Under the pieces are notes generated by a model. It saw only the letters and a list, made by a program, of their open reading frames with translations, had not been told where the DNA came from and made no database searches. The translations under genes were made by a program, and so were the position numbers. Positions 39,635 through 52,800 of a DNA stretch of 64,000 bases are shown piece by piece. This stretch comes from Hydractinia symbiolongicarpus. Its lineage: Eukaryota; Cnidaria; Hydrozoa; Anthoathecata; Hydractiniidae. The stretch is from positions 29,143,001 to 29,207,000 of the forward strand of contig NC_079885.1 of assembly GCF_029227915.1 (NCBI RefSeq). The letters are read 5' to 3'. Numbering within the stretch: the stretch's first letter is position 1; the number at the start of each line of letters is the position of its first letter.

Positions 39635-42070
39635 GCTGAATAAAGGAAGTTTAATCGCTGGCGAACGAAAACCCGCGATTTCCCGTAAATCCCGGGCTTG
39701 GCCCGTATAGTTGTATGTATCTAAAGAAAGTACCCAGGGAGTAAACTGATTTCGCGAACGATTTTTCAAATTATTTCTGCACCACTAGAACGAATGAGAC
39801 TTGTAGTTTTCAAAAATGTTTTCATTTTTAATGAGACCATTAATGAAAGAGGTTTAATCGCCGGCAAACGAAAACCCACGATTTCCCGTAAATCCCGGGC
39901 TTGGTCCGTATAGTCGAATGTATACAAAGAAAGTACCCAGGGAGTAAACTCATTTCCCGAACGTTTTTTTAAATTATTTTTTCACCACTAAAACGCACGA
40001 GATTTGTAGTTTTCAAAAATGTTTTCATTTTTGATGAGACGCTTAATGAAAGGGGTTTAATCGCCGTAAAACGAAAACCCGCGATTTCCCGTAAATCCCG
40101 GGCTTGGCCCGTATAGTCAAAAGTATACAAAGAAAGTACCCAGGGAGTAAACTGATTTCCCGAACAATTTTTCAAATTATTTCTGCACCACTAGAACGAA
40201 TGAGACTTGTAGTTTTCAAAAATGTTTTCATGTTTAATGAGACGCTTAATAAAAGAGGTTTTATCGCCGCCAAACGAAAACCCGTGATTTCCCGTAAATC
40301 CCGGACTCGGCCCGTTTAGTCAAAAGTATACAAAGAGAGTACCCAGGAAGTAAACGCATTTACCGAACGATTTTTAAAATCATTTTTTCACCACTAAAAC
40401 GTATGAGACTTGTAGTTTTCAAAAATGTTTTCATTTTTGATGAAACGCTTAATGAAAGGGGTTTAATCGCCGGCAAACGAAAACCCGTGATTTCCCGTAA
40501 ATCCCGGGCTTGGCCCGTATAGTCGAATGTATACAAAGAAAGCACCCTGTGAGTAAACTCATTTCCAGAACGATTTTTTAAGTTAGTTTTTCACCACTAA
40601 AACGCATAAGACTTGTAGTTTTCAAAAATGTTTTCATTTTTGATGAGACGCTGAATAAAAGAAGTTTAATCGCCGTCAAACGAAAACCCGCGATTTCCCG
40701 TAAATCCCGGGCTTGGCCCGTATAGCCAAAAGTATGCAAAGAAAGTACCCAGGGAGTAAACTCATTTCCCGAACGATTTTTTAAATTATTTTTTCACCAC
40801 TAAAACGCACGAGATTTGTAGTTTTTAAAAATGTTTTCATTTTTGATGAGACGCTGAATAAAGGAAGTTTAATCGCTGGCGAACGAAAACCCGCGATTTC
40901 CCGTAAATCCCGGGCTTGGCCCGTATAGTTGTATGTATCTAAAGAAAGTACCCAGGGAGTAAACTGATTTCGCGAACGATTTTTCAAATTATTTCTGCAC
41001 CACTAGAACGAATGAGACTTGTAGTTTTCAAAAATGTTTTCATTTTTAATGAGACCATTAATGAAAGAGGTTTAATCGCCGGCAAACGAAAACCCACGAT
41101 TTCCCGTAAATCCCGGGCTTGGTCCGTATAGTCGAATGTATACAAAGAAAGTACCCAGGGAGTAAACTCATTTCCCGAACGTTTTTTTAAATTATTTTTT
41201 CACCACTAAAACGCACGAGATTTGTAGTTTTCAAAAATGTTTTCATTTTTGATGAGACGCTTAATGAAAGGGGTTTAATCGCCGTAAAACGAAAACCCGC
41301 GATTTCCCGTAAATCCCGGGCTTGGCCCGTATAGTCAAAAGTATACAAAGAAAGTACCCAGGGAGTAAACTGATTTCCCGAACAATTTTTCAAATTATTT
41401 CTGCACCACTAGAACGAATGAGACTTGTAGTTTTCAAAAATGTTTTCATGTTTAATGAGACGCTTAATAAAAGAGGTTTTATCGCCGCCAAACGAAAACC
41501 CGTGATTTCCCGTAAATCCCGGACTCGGCCCGTTTAGTCAAAAGTATACAAAGAGAGTAACCAGGGAGTAAACGCATTTACCGAACGATTTTTAAAATCA
41601 TTTTTTCACCACTAAAACGTATGAGACTTGTAGTTTTCAAAAATGTTTTCATTTTTGATGAAACGCTTAATGAAAGGGGTTTAATCGCCGGCAAACGAAA
41701 ACCCGTGATTTCCCGTAAATCCCGGGCTTGGCCCGTATAGTCGAATGTATACAAAGAAAGCACCCTGTGAGTAAACTCATTTCCAGAACGATTTTTTAAG
41801 TTAGTTTTTCACCACTAAAACGCATAAGACTTGTAGTTTTCAAAAATGTTTTCATTTTTGATGAGACGCTGAATAAAAGAAGTTTAATCGCCGTCAAACG
41901 AAAACCCGCGATTTCCCGTAAATCCCGGGCTTGGCCCGTATAGCCAAAAGTATGCAAAGAAAGTACCCAGGGAGTAAACTCATTTCCCGAACGATTTTTT
42001 AAATTATTTTTTCACCACTAAAACGCACGAGATTTGTAGTTTTTAAAAATGTTTTCATTTTTGATGAGAC
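39635..42070. repeat. Domain B: tandem 6-mer (2 x 1,218 bp)
   Basis: Copy 1 is about 39,635-40,852 and copy 2 about 40,853-42,070. GCTGGCGAACG occurs at 39,657 and 40,875, and CGGCCCGTTTAGTC near 40,308 and 41,526. GAAAGTACCCAGGAAG against GAGAGTAACCAGGGAG shows minor differences. The monomer set differs from the 6-mer at 34-39 kb, so equal period does not mean equal unit. Confidence 0.83.
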
Positions 42071-43944
42071 GCTTAGTGAAACGGGTTTAATCGCCGGCAA
42101 ACGAAAACCCGCGATTTCCCGTAAATCCTGGGCTTGGCCCGTATAGTCGAATGTATACAAAGAAAGTACCCTGTGAGTAAACTCATTTCCTTAACGATTT
42201 TTTAAATTATTTTTTCACCACTAAAACGCATAAGACTTGTTGTTTTCAAAAATGTTTTCATTTTTGATGAGACGCTTAATAAAAGAAGTTTAATCGCCGT
42301 CAAACGAAAACCCGCGATTTCCCGTAAATCCCGGGCTTGGCCCGTATAGTCAAAAGTATACAAAGAAGGTACCCAGGGAGTAAACTGATTTCCCGGACGA
42401 TTTTTCAAATTATTTCTGCACCACTCGAACAAATAAGACTTGTAGTTTTCAAAAATGTTTTCATTTTTAATGAGACGCTGAATAAAAGAAGTTTAATCGC
42501 CGTCAAACGAAAACCCGCGATTTCCCGTAAATCCCGGGCTTGGTCCGTATAGTCGAATGTATACAAAGAAAGTACCCAGGGAGTAAACTCATTTCCCGAA
42601 CGTTTTTTTAAATTATTTTTTCACCACTAAAACGCACGAGATTTGTAGTTTTCAAAAATGTTTTCATTTTTGATGAGACGCTTAATGAAAGGGGTTTAAT
42701 CGCCGGAAAACGAAAACCCGCGATTTCCCGTAAATCCCGGGCTTGGCCCGTATAGTCAAAAGTATACAAAGAAAGTACCCAGGGAGTAAACTGATTTCCC
42801 GAACAATTTTTCACATTATTTCTGCTCCACTAGAACGAATGAGACTTGTAGTTTTCAAAAATGTTTTCATGTTTAATGAGACGCTTAATAAAAGAGGTTT
42901 TATCGCCGCCAAACGAAAACCCGTGATTTCCCGTAAATCCCGGACTCGGCCCGTATAGTCAAAAGTATACAAAGAGAGTACCCAGGGAGTAAACGCATTT
43001 ACCGAACGATTTTTAAAATCATTTTTTCACCACTAAAACGTATGAGACTTGTAGTTTTCAAAAATGTTTTCATTTTGGATGAAACGCTTAATGAAAGGGG
43101 TTTAATCGCCGGCAAACGAAAACCCGTGATTTCCCGTAAATCCCGGGCTTGGCCCGTATAGTGGAATGTATACAAAGAAAGCACCCTGTGAGTAAACTCA
43201 TTTCCAGAACGATTTTTTAAGTTAGTTTTTCACCACTAAAACGCATAAGACTTGTAGTTTTCAAAAATGTTTTCATTTTTGATGAGACGCTGAATAAAAG
43301 AAGTTTAATCGCCGTCAAACGAAAACCCGCGATTTCCCGTAAATCCCGGGCTTGGCCCGTATAGCCAAAAGTATGCAAAGAAAGTACCCAGGGAGTAAAC
43401 TCATTTCCCGAACGATTTTTTAAATTATTTTTTCACCACTAAAACGCACGAGATTTGTAGTTTTCAAAAATGTTTTCATTTTTGATGAGACGCTTAGTGA
43501 AACGGGTTTAATCGCCGGCAAACGAAAACCCGCGATTTCCCGTAAATCCCGGGCTTGGCCCGTATAGTCGAATGTATACAAAGAAAGTACCCTGTGAGTA
43601 AACTCATTTCCCCAACGATTTTTTAAATTATTTTTTCACCACTAAAACGCATAAGACTTGTTGTTTTCAAAAATGTTTTCATTTTTGATGAGACGCTTAA
43701 TAAAAGAAGTTTAATCGCCGTCAAACGAAAACCCGCGATTTCCCGTAAATGCCGGGCTTGGCCCGTATAGTCAAAAGTATACAAAGAAGGTACCCAGGGA
43801 GTAAACTGATTTCCCGGACGATTTTTCAAATTATTTCTGCACCACTCGAACAAATGAGACTTGTAGTTTTCAAAAATGTTTTCATTTTTAATGAGACGCT
43901 GAATAAAAGAAGTTTAATCGCCGTCAAACGAAAACCCGCGATTT
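42071..43944. repeat. Domain B: 7-mer offset repeat (about 1,421 bp)
   Basis: Monomers here match those 1,421 bp upstream. CATTTACCGAACG near 41,576 recurs near 42,997, and GAAGGTACCCAGGG with CACTCGAACAAAT near 42,365-42,435 recurs near 43,787-43,855. The 7-mer is the neighbouring 6-mer plus one monomer. One monomer near 43,750 has AAATGCCGGGC in place of AAATCCCGGGC. Confidence 0.72.
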
Positions 43945-45430
43945 CCCGTAAATCCCGGGCTTGGCCCGTATAGTCAAAAGTATACAAAGAAAGTACCCAG
44001 GGAGTAAACTCATTTCCCAAACGATTTTTTAAATTATTTTGTCACCACTAAAACGCATGAGACTTGTAGTTTTCAAAAATGTTTTCATTTTTGATGAGAC
44101 GCTTAGTGAAACGGGCTTAATCGCCGGCAAACGAAAACCCGCGATTTCCCGTAAATCCCGGGCTTGGCCCGTATAGTCGAATGTATACAAAGAAAGTACC
44201 CTGTGAGTAAACTCATTTCCAGAACGATTTTTTAAATTATTTTTCCACCACTAAAACGCATAAGACTTGTAGTTTACAAATATGTTTTCATTTTTGATGA
44301 GACGCTTAATGAAAGGGGTTTAATCGCCGGCAAACGAAAACCCGCGATTTCCCGTAAATCCCGGGCTTGGCCCGTATAGTCGAATGTATACAAAGAAAGT
44401 ACCCTGTGAGCAAACTCATTTCCAGAACGATTTTTTAAATTATTTTTTCACCACTAAAACGCATAAGACTTGTTGTTTTCAAAAATGTTTTCATTTTTGG
44501 TGAGACGCTTAATAAAAGAAGTTTAATCGCCGGCAAACGAAAACCCGTGATTTCCCGTAAATCCCGGGCTTGGCCCGTATAGTCAAAAGTATACAAAGAA
44601 AGTACCCAGGGAGTAAACTGATTTCCCGGACGATTTTTCAAATTATTTCTGCACCACTAGAACAAATGAGACTGGTAGTTTTCAAAAATGTTTTCATGTT
44701 TAATTAGACGCTTAATAAAAGAGGTTTTATCGCCGGCAAACGAAAACCCGTGATTTCCCGTAAATCCCGGGCTTGGCCCGTATAGTCAAAAGTATACAAA
44801 GAAAGTACCCAGGGAGAAAACTCATTTCCCAAACGATTTTTTAAATTATTTTGTCACCACTAAAACGCATGAGACTTGTAGTTTTCAAAAATGTTTTCAT
44901 TTTTGATGAGACGCTTAGTGAAACGGGCTTAATCGCCGGCAAACGAAAACCCGCGATTTCCCGTAAATCCCGGGCTTGGCCCGTATAGTCGAATGTATAC
45001 AAAGAAAGTACCCTGTGAGTAAACTCATTTCCAGAACGATTTTTTAAATTATTTTTCCACCACTAAAACGCATAAGACTTGTAGTTTACAAATATGTTTT
45101 CATTTTTGATGAGACGCTTAATGAAAGGGGTTTAATCGCCGGCAAACGAAAACCCGCGATTTCCCGTAAATCCCGGGCTTGGCCCGTATAGTCGAATGTA
45201 TACAAAGAAAGTACCCTGTGAGCAAACTCATTTCCAGAACGATTTTTTAAATTATTTTTTCACCACTAAAACGCATAAGACTTGTTGTTTTCAAAAATGT
45301 TTTCATTTTTAGTGAGACGCTTAATAAAAGAAGTTTAATCGCCGGCAAACGAAAACCCGTAATTTCCCGTAAATCCCGGGCTTGGCCCGTATAGTCAAAA
45401 GTATACAAAGAAAGTACCCAGGGAGTAAAC
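43945..45430. repeat. Domain B: 4-mer tandem duplication (812 bp offset)
   Basis: Copy 1 is about 43,945-44,756; copy 2 is about 44,757-45,430 and incomplete. ACGGGCTTAATCGCC occurs at 44,111 and 44,923, and TTTACAAATATG at about 44,273 and 45,086. The first copy has GGTGAGACGC and the second AGTGAGACGC in the same monomer. The match ends at CCCCAACG near 45,438. Confidence 0.8.
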
Positions 45431-46429
45431 TCATTTCCCCAACGATTTTTTAAATTATTTTTTCACCACTAAAACGCATAAGACTTGTTGTTTTCAAAAA
45501 TGTTTTCATTTTTGATGAGACGCTTAATAAAAGAAGTTTAATCGCCGGCAAACGAAAATCCGCGATTTCCCGTAAATCCCGGGCTTGGCCTGTATAGTCA
45601 AAAGTATACAAAGAAGGTACCCAGGGAGTAAACTGATTTCCCGGACGATTTTTCAAATTATTTCTGCACCACTAGAACAAATGAGACTTGTAGTTTTCAA
45701 AAATGTTTTCATTTTTAATGAGACGCTTAATGAAAGAGGTTTTATCGCCGGCAAACGAAAACCCGTGATTTCCCGTAAATCCCGGACTCGGCCAGTATAG
45801 TCAAAAGTATACAAAGAAAGTACCCAGGGAGTAAACGCATTTCCCGAACGATTTTTAAAATTATTTTTTCACCACTAAAACGCATGAGACTTGTTGTTTT
45901 CAAAAATGTTTTCATTTTTGATGAAACGCTTAATGAAAGGGGTTTAATCGCTGGCAAACGAAAACTCGCGATTTCCCGTAAATCCCGGGCTTGGCCCGTA
46001 TAGTCGAATGTATACAAAGAAAGTACCCAGGGAGTAAACTGATTTCGCGAACGATTTTTCAAATTATTTCTGCACCACTAGAACGAATGAGACTTGTAGT
46101 TTTCAAAAATGTTTTCATTTTTAATGAGACCATTAATGAAAGAGGTTTAATCGCCGGCAAACGAAAACCCACGATTTCCCGTAAATCCCGGGCTTGGTCC
46201 GTATAGTCGAATGTATACAAAGAAAGTACCCAGGGAGTAAACTCATTTCCCGAACGTTTTTTTAAATTATTTTTTCACCACTAAAACGCACGAGATTTGT
46301 AGTTTTCAAAAATGTTTTCATTTTTGATGCGACGCTTAATGAAAGGGGTTTAATCGCCGGCAAACGAAAACCCGCGATTTCCCGTAAATCCCGGGCTTGG
46401 CCCGTATAGTCAAAAGTATACAAAGAAAG
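45431..46429. repeat. Domain B: linking monomers, long-range match to 38.8-39.3 kb
   Basis: Five monomers. Those at 45,450-46,030 closely match 38,751-39,330 (offset 6,699 bp, 33 monomers), sharing GGCCTGTATAGTC, GAAGGTACCC and GTTTTATCGCC in the same order. Differences include GGCCAGTATAG near 45,791 and CGCTGGCAAACG near 45,949. Confidence 0.72.
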
Positions 46430-48053
46430 TACCCAGGGAGTAAACTGATTTCCCGAACAATTTTTCAAATTATTTCTGCACCACTAGAACGAATGAGACT
46501 TGTAGTTTTCAAAAATGTTTTCATGTTTAATGAGACGCTTAATAAAAGAGGTTTTATCGCCGGCAAACGAAAACCCGTGATTTCCCGTAAATCCCGGACT
46601 CGGCCCGTATAGTCAAAAGTATACAAAGAGAGTACCCAGGGAGTAAACGCATTTTCCGAACGATTTTTAAAATCATTTTTTCACCACTAAAACTTATGAG
46701 ACTTGTAGTTTTCAAAAATGTTTTCATTTTTGATGAAACGCTTAATGAAAGGGGTTTAATCGCCGGCAAACGAAAACCCGTGATTTCCCGTAAATCCCGG
46801 GCTTGACCCGTATAGTCGAATGTATACAAAGAAAGCACCCTGTGAGTAAACTCATTTCCAGAACGATTTTTTAAGTTAGTTTTTCACCACTAAAACGCAT
46901 AAGACTTGTAGTTTTCAAAAATGTTTTCATTTTTGATGAGACGCTGAATAAAAGAAGTTTAATCGCCGTCAAACGAAAACCCGCGATTTCCCGTAAATCC
47001 CGGGCTTGGCCCGTATAGTCAAAAGTATGCAAAGAAAGTACCCAGGGAGTAAACTCATTTCCCGAACGATTTTTTAAATTATTTTTTCACCACTAAAACG
47101 CACGAGATTTGTAGTTTTCAAAAATGTTTTCATTTTTGATGAGACGCTTAGTGAAACGGGTTTAATCGCCGGCAAACGAAAACCCGCGATTTCCCGTAAA
47201 TCCCGGGCTTGGCCCGTAGAGTCGAATGTATACAAAGAAAGTACCCAGGGAGTAAACTGATTTCCCGAACAATTTTTCAAATTATTTCTGCACCACTAGA
47301 ACGAATGAGACTTGTAGTTTTCAAAAATGTTTTCATGTTTAATGAGACGCTTAATAAAAGAGGTTTTATCGCCGGCAAACGAAAACCCGTGATTTCCCGT
47401 AAATCCCGGACTCGGCCCGTATAGTCAAAAGTATACAAAGAGAGTACCCAGGGAGTAAACGCATTTTCCGAACGATTTTTAAAATCATTTTTTCACCACT
47501 AAAACTTATGAGACTTGTAGTTTTCAAAAATGTTTTCATTTTTGATGAAACGCTTAATGAAAGGGGTTTAATCGCCGGCAAACGAAAACCCGTGATTTCC
47601 CGTAAATCCCGGGCTTGACCCGTATAGTCGAATGTATACAAAGAAAGCACCCTGTGAGTAAACTCATTTCCAGAACGATTTTTTAAGTTAGTTTTTCACC
47701 ACTAAAACGCATAAGACTTGTAGTTTTCAAAAATGTTTTCATTTTTGATGAGACGCTGAATAAAAGAAGTTTAATCGCCGTCAAACGAAAACCCGCGATT
47801 TCCCGTAAATCCCGGGCTTGGCCCGTATAGTCAAAAGTATGCAAAGAAAGTACCCAGGGAGTAAACTCATTTCCCGAACGATTTTTTAAATTATTTTTTC
47901 ACCACTAAAACGCACGAGATTTGTAGTTTTCAAAAATGTTTTCATTTTTGATGAGACGCTTAGTGAAACGGGTTTAATCGCCGGCAAACGAAAACCCGCG
48001 ATTTCCCGTAAATCCCGGGCTCGGCCCGTAGAGTCGAATGTATACAAAGAAAG
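46430..48053. repeat. Domain B: tandem 4-mer (2 x 812 bp)
   Basis: Copy 1 is about 46,430-47,241 and copy 2 about 47,242-48,053. AAAACTTATGAGACTTG occurs at 46,689 and 47,501, CCGAACAATTTTTC at 46,452 and 47,264, and CCCGTAGAGTCGAATG near 47,214 and 48,026. The private AAAACTTATGAG and GTAGAGTCG changes show the block was copied after these mutations arose. Confidence 0.83.
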
Positions 48054-49880
48054 TACCCTGTGAGTAAACTCATTTCCAGAACGATTTTTAAATTATTTTT
48101 TCACCACTAAAACGCATAAGACTTGTTGTTTTCAAAAATGTTTTCATTTTTGATGAGACGCTTAATAAAAGAAGTTTAATCGCCGGCAAACGAAAACCCG
48201 CGATTTCCCGTAAATCCCGGGCTTGGCCCGTATAGTCAAAAGTATACAAAGAAGGTACACAGGGAGTAAACTGATTTCCCGGACGATTTTTCAAATTATT
48301 TCTGCACCACTAGAACAAATGAGACTTGTAGTTTTCAAAAATGTTTTCATTTTTAATGAGACGCTGAATAAAGGAAGTTTAATCGCCGTCAAACGAAAAC
48401 CCGCGATTTCCCGTAAATCCCGGGCTTGGCCCGTATAGTCAAAAGTATACAAAGAAAGTACCCAGGGAGTAAACTCATTTCCCAAACGATTTTTTAAATT
48501 ATTTTGCCACCACTAAAACCATGAGACTTGTAGTTTTCAAAAGTGTTTTCATTTTTGATGAGACGCTGAATAAAAGAAGTTTAATCGCTGGCGAACGAAG
48601 ACCCGCGATTTCCCGTAAATCCCGGGCTTGGCCCGTATAGTTGTATGTATCTAAAGAAAGTACCCAGGGAGTAAACTGATTTCGCGAACGATTTTTCAAA
48701 TTATTTCTGCACCACTAGAACGAATGAGACTTGTAGTTTTCAAAAATGTTTTCATTTTTAATGATACCATTAATGAAAGAGGTTTAATCGCCGGCAAACG
48801 AAAACCCACTATTTCCCGTAAATCCCGGGCTTGGCCCGTATAGTCGAATGTATACAAAGAAAGTACCCTGTGAGTAAACTCATTTCCAGAACGATTTTTA
48901 AATTATTTTTTCACCACTAAAACGCATAAGACTTGTTGTTTTTAAAAATGTTTTCATTTTTGATGAGACGCTTAATAAAAGAAGTTTAATCGCCGGCAAA
49001 CGAAAACCCGCGATTTCCCGTAAATCCCGGGCTTGGCCCGTATAGTCAAAAGTATACAAAGAAGGTACACAGGGAGTAAACTGATTTCCCGGACGATTTT
49101 TCAAATTATTTCTGCACCACTAGAACAAATGAGACTTGTAGTTTTCAAAAATGTTTTCATTTTTAATGAGACGCTGAATAAAGGAAGTTTAATCTCCGTC
49201 AAACGAAAACCCGCGATTTCCCGTAAATCCTGGGCTTGGCCCGTATAGTCAAAAGTATACAAAGAAAGTACCCAGGGAGTAAACTCATTTCCCAAACGAT
49301 TTTTTAAATTATTTTGCCACCACTAAAACCATGAGACTTGTAGTTTTCAAAAGTGTTTTCATTTTTGATGAGACGCTGAATAAAAGAAGTTTAATCGCTG
49401 GCGAACGAAAACCCGCGATTTCCCGTAAATCCCGGGCTTGGCCGTATAGTTGTATGTATCTAAAGAAAGTACCCAGGGAGTAAACTGATTTCGCGAACGA
49501 TTTTTCAAATTATTTCTGCACCACTAGAACGAATGAGACTTGTAGTTTTCAAAAATGTTTTCATTTTTAATGAGACCATTATTGAAAGAGGTTTAATCGC
49601 CGGCAAACGAAAACCCACGATTTCCCGTAAATCCCGGGCTTGGCCCGTATAGTCGAATGTATACAAAGAAAGTACCCTGTGAGTAAACTCATTTCCAGAA
49701 CGATTTTTAAATTATTTTTTCACCACTAAAACGCATAAGACTTGTTGTTTTTAAAAATGTTTTCATTTTTGATTAGACGCTTAATAAAAGAAGTTTAATC
49801 GCCGGCAAACGAAAACCCGCGATTTCCCGTAAATCCCGGGCTTGGCCCGTATAGTCAAAAGTATACAAAGAAAGTACCCA
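48054..49880. repeat. Domain B: 4-mer duplicated, with a partial third copy (810 and 809 bp)
   Basis: Starts are about 48,054, 48,864 and 49,673. The marker ACGATTTTTAAATTATTTT (one T short) occurs at 48,081, 48,891 and 49,700, and CACTAAAACCATGAG (two bases short of AAAACGCATGAG) at 48,511 and 49,321. The second copy lost one more base (GGGCTTGGCCGTATAG near 49,438), hence 809 bp. The deletions are shared, so they precede the duplication. Confidence 0.82.
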
Positions 49881-52800
49881 GGGAGTAAACTGATTTCCCG
49901 AACGATTTTTCAAATTATTTCTGCACCACTAGAACGAATGAGACTTGTAGTTTTCAAAAATGTTTTCATTTTTAATGAGGACATTAATGAAAGAGGTTTA
50001 ATCGCCGGCAAACGAAAACCCACGATTTCCCGTAAATCCCGGGCTTGGTCCGTATAGTCGAATGTACACAAAGAAAGTACCCAGGGAGTAAACTCATTTC
50101 CCGAACGTTTTTTTAAATTATTTTTTCACCACTAAAACGCACGAGATTTGTAGTTTTCAAAAATGTTTTCATTTTTGATGAGACGCTTAATGAAAGGGGT
50201 TTAATCGCCGGCAAACGAAAACCCGCGATTTCCCGTAAATCCCGGGCTTGGCCCGTATAGTCAAATGTATACAAAGAAAGTACCCTGTGAGTAAACTCAT
50301 TTCCAGAACGATTTTTTAAATTATTTTTTCACCACTAAAACGCATACGACTTGTTGTTTTCAAAAATGTTTTCATTTTGGATGAGACGCTTAATAAAGGA
50401 GGTTTTATCGCCGGCAAACGAAAACCCGTAATTTCCCGTAAATCCCGGACTCGGCCCGTATAGTCAAAAGTATACAAAGAAAGTACCCAGGGAGTAAACT
50501 GATTTCCCGGACGATTTTTCAAATTATTTCTGCACCACTAGAACAAATGAGACTTGTAGTTTTTAAAAATGTTTTCATGTTTAATGAGACGCTTAATAAA
50601 GGAGGTTTTATCGCCGGCAAACGAAAACCCGTGATTTCCCGTAAATCCCGGACTCGGCCCGTATAGTCAAAAGTATACAAAGAAAGTACCCAGGGAGTAA
50701 ACGCATTTCCCGAACGATTTTTAAAATTATTTTTTCACCACTAAAACGTATGAAACTTGTAGTTTTCAAAAATGTTTTCATTTTTGATGAAACGCTTAAT
50801 GAAAGGGGTTTAATCGCCGGCAAACGAAAACCCGCGATTTCCCGTAAATCCCGGGCTTGGCCCGTATAGTCGAATGTATACAAAGAAAGCACCCTGTGAG
50901 TAAACTCATTTCCAGAACGATTTTTTAAGTTAGTTTTTCACCACTAAAACGCATAAGACTTGTAGTTTTCAAAAATGTTTTCATTTTTGATGAGACGCTG
51001 AATAAAAGAAGTTTAATCGCCGTCAAACGAAAACCCGCGATTTCCCGTAAATCCCGAGCTTGGCCCGTATAGTCAAAAGTATGTAAAGAAAGTACCCAGG
51101 GAGTAAACTCATTTCCCGAACGATTTTTTAAATTATTTTTTCACCACTAAAACGCACGAGATTTGTAGTTTTTAAAAATGTTTTCATTTTTGATGAGACG
51201 CTGAATAAAAGAAGTTTAATCGCCGTCAAACGAAAACCCGCGATTTCCCGTAAATCCCGGGCTTGGCCCGTATAGTCAAAAGTATGTAAAGAAAGTACCC
51301 AGGGAGTAAACTCATTTCCCGAACGATTTTTTAAATTATTTTTTCACCACTAAAACGCACGAGATTTGTAGTTTTCAAAAATGTTTTCATTTTTGATGAG
51401 ACGCTTAGTGAAACGGGTTTAATCGCCGGCAAACGAAAACCCGCGATTTCCCGTAAATCCCGGGCTTGCCCGTATAGTCGAATGCATACAAAGAAAGTAC
51501 CCTGTGAGTAAACTCATTTCCCCAACGATTTTTTAAATTATTTTTTCACCACTAAAACGCATAAGACTTGTTGTTTTCAAAAATGTTTTCATTTTTGATG
51601 AGACGCTTAATAAAAGAAGTTTAATCGCCGGCAAACGAAAACCCGCGATTTCCCGTAAATCCCGGGCTTGGCCCGTATAGTCAAAAGTATACAAAGAAGG
51701 TACCCAGGGAGTAAACTGATTTCCCGGACGATTTTTTAAATTATTTTTTCACCACTAAAACGCATAAGACTTGTTGTTTTCAAAAATGTTTTCATTTTTG
51801 ATGAGACGCTTAATAAAAGAAGTTTAATCGCCGGCAAACGAAAACCCGCGATTTCCCGTAAATCCCGGGCTTGGCCCGTATAGTCGAATGTATACAAAGA
51901 AAGCGCCCTGTGAGTAAACTCATTTCCAGAACGATTTTTTATGTTAGTTTTTCACCACTAAAACGCATAAGACTTGTAGTTTTCAAAAATGTTTTCATTT
52001 TTGTTGAGACGCTGAATAAAAGAAGTTTAATCGCCGTCAAAGGAACCCCGCGATTTCCCGTAAATCCCGGGCTTGGCCCGTATAGTCAAAAGTATGCAAA
52101 GAAAGTACCCAGGGAGTAAACTCATTTCCCGAACGATTTTTCAAATTATTTTTTCACCACTAAAACGCACGAGATTTGTAGTTTTCAAAAATGTTTTCAT
52201 TTTTGATGAGACGCTTAGTGAAACGGGTTTAATCGCCGGCGAACGAAAACCCGCGATTTCCCGTAAATCCCGGGCTTGGCCCGTATAGTCGAATGTATAC
52301 AAAGAAAGTACCCTGTGAGTAAACTCATTTCCCCAACGATTTTTTAAATTATTTTTTCACCACTAAAACGCAGAAGACTTGTTGTTTTGAAAAATGTTTT
52401 CATTTTTGATGAGACGCTAAGTGAAACGGGTTTATTCGCCGGCAAACGAAAACCCGCGATTTCCCGTAAATCCTGGGCTTGGCCCGTATAGTCGAATGTA
52501 TACAAACAAAGTACCCAGGGAGTAAACTCATTTTCCGAACGATTTTTTAAATTATTTTTGAATCACTACAACGCATGAGACCTGTGGTTTTTAAAAATGT
52601 TTCCATTTTTGATGAGACGCTTAATGAAAGGGGTTTAATCGCCGGCAAACGAAAACCCGCGATTTCCCGTAAATCCCGGGCTTGGCCCGTATAGTCGAAT
52701 GTATACAAAGAAAGTACCCTGTGAGTAAACTCATTTCCAGAACGATTTTTTAAATTATTTTTTCACCACTAAAACGCATAAGACTTGTTGTTTTCAAAAA

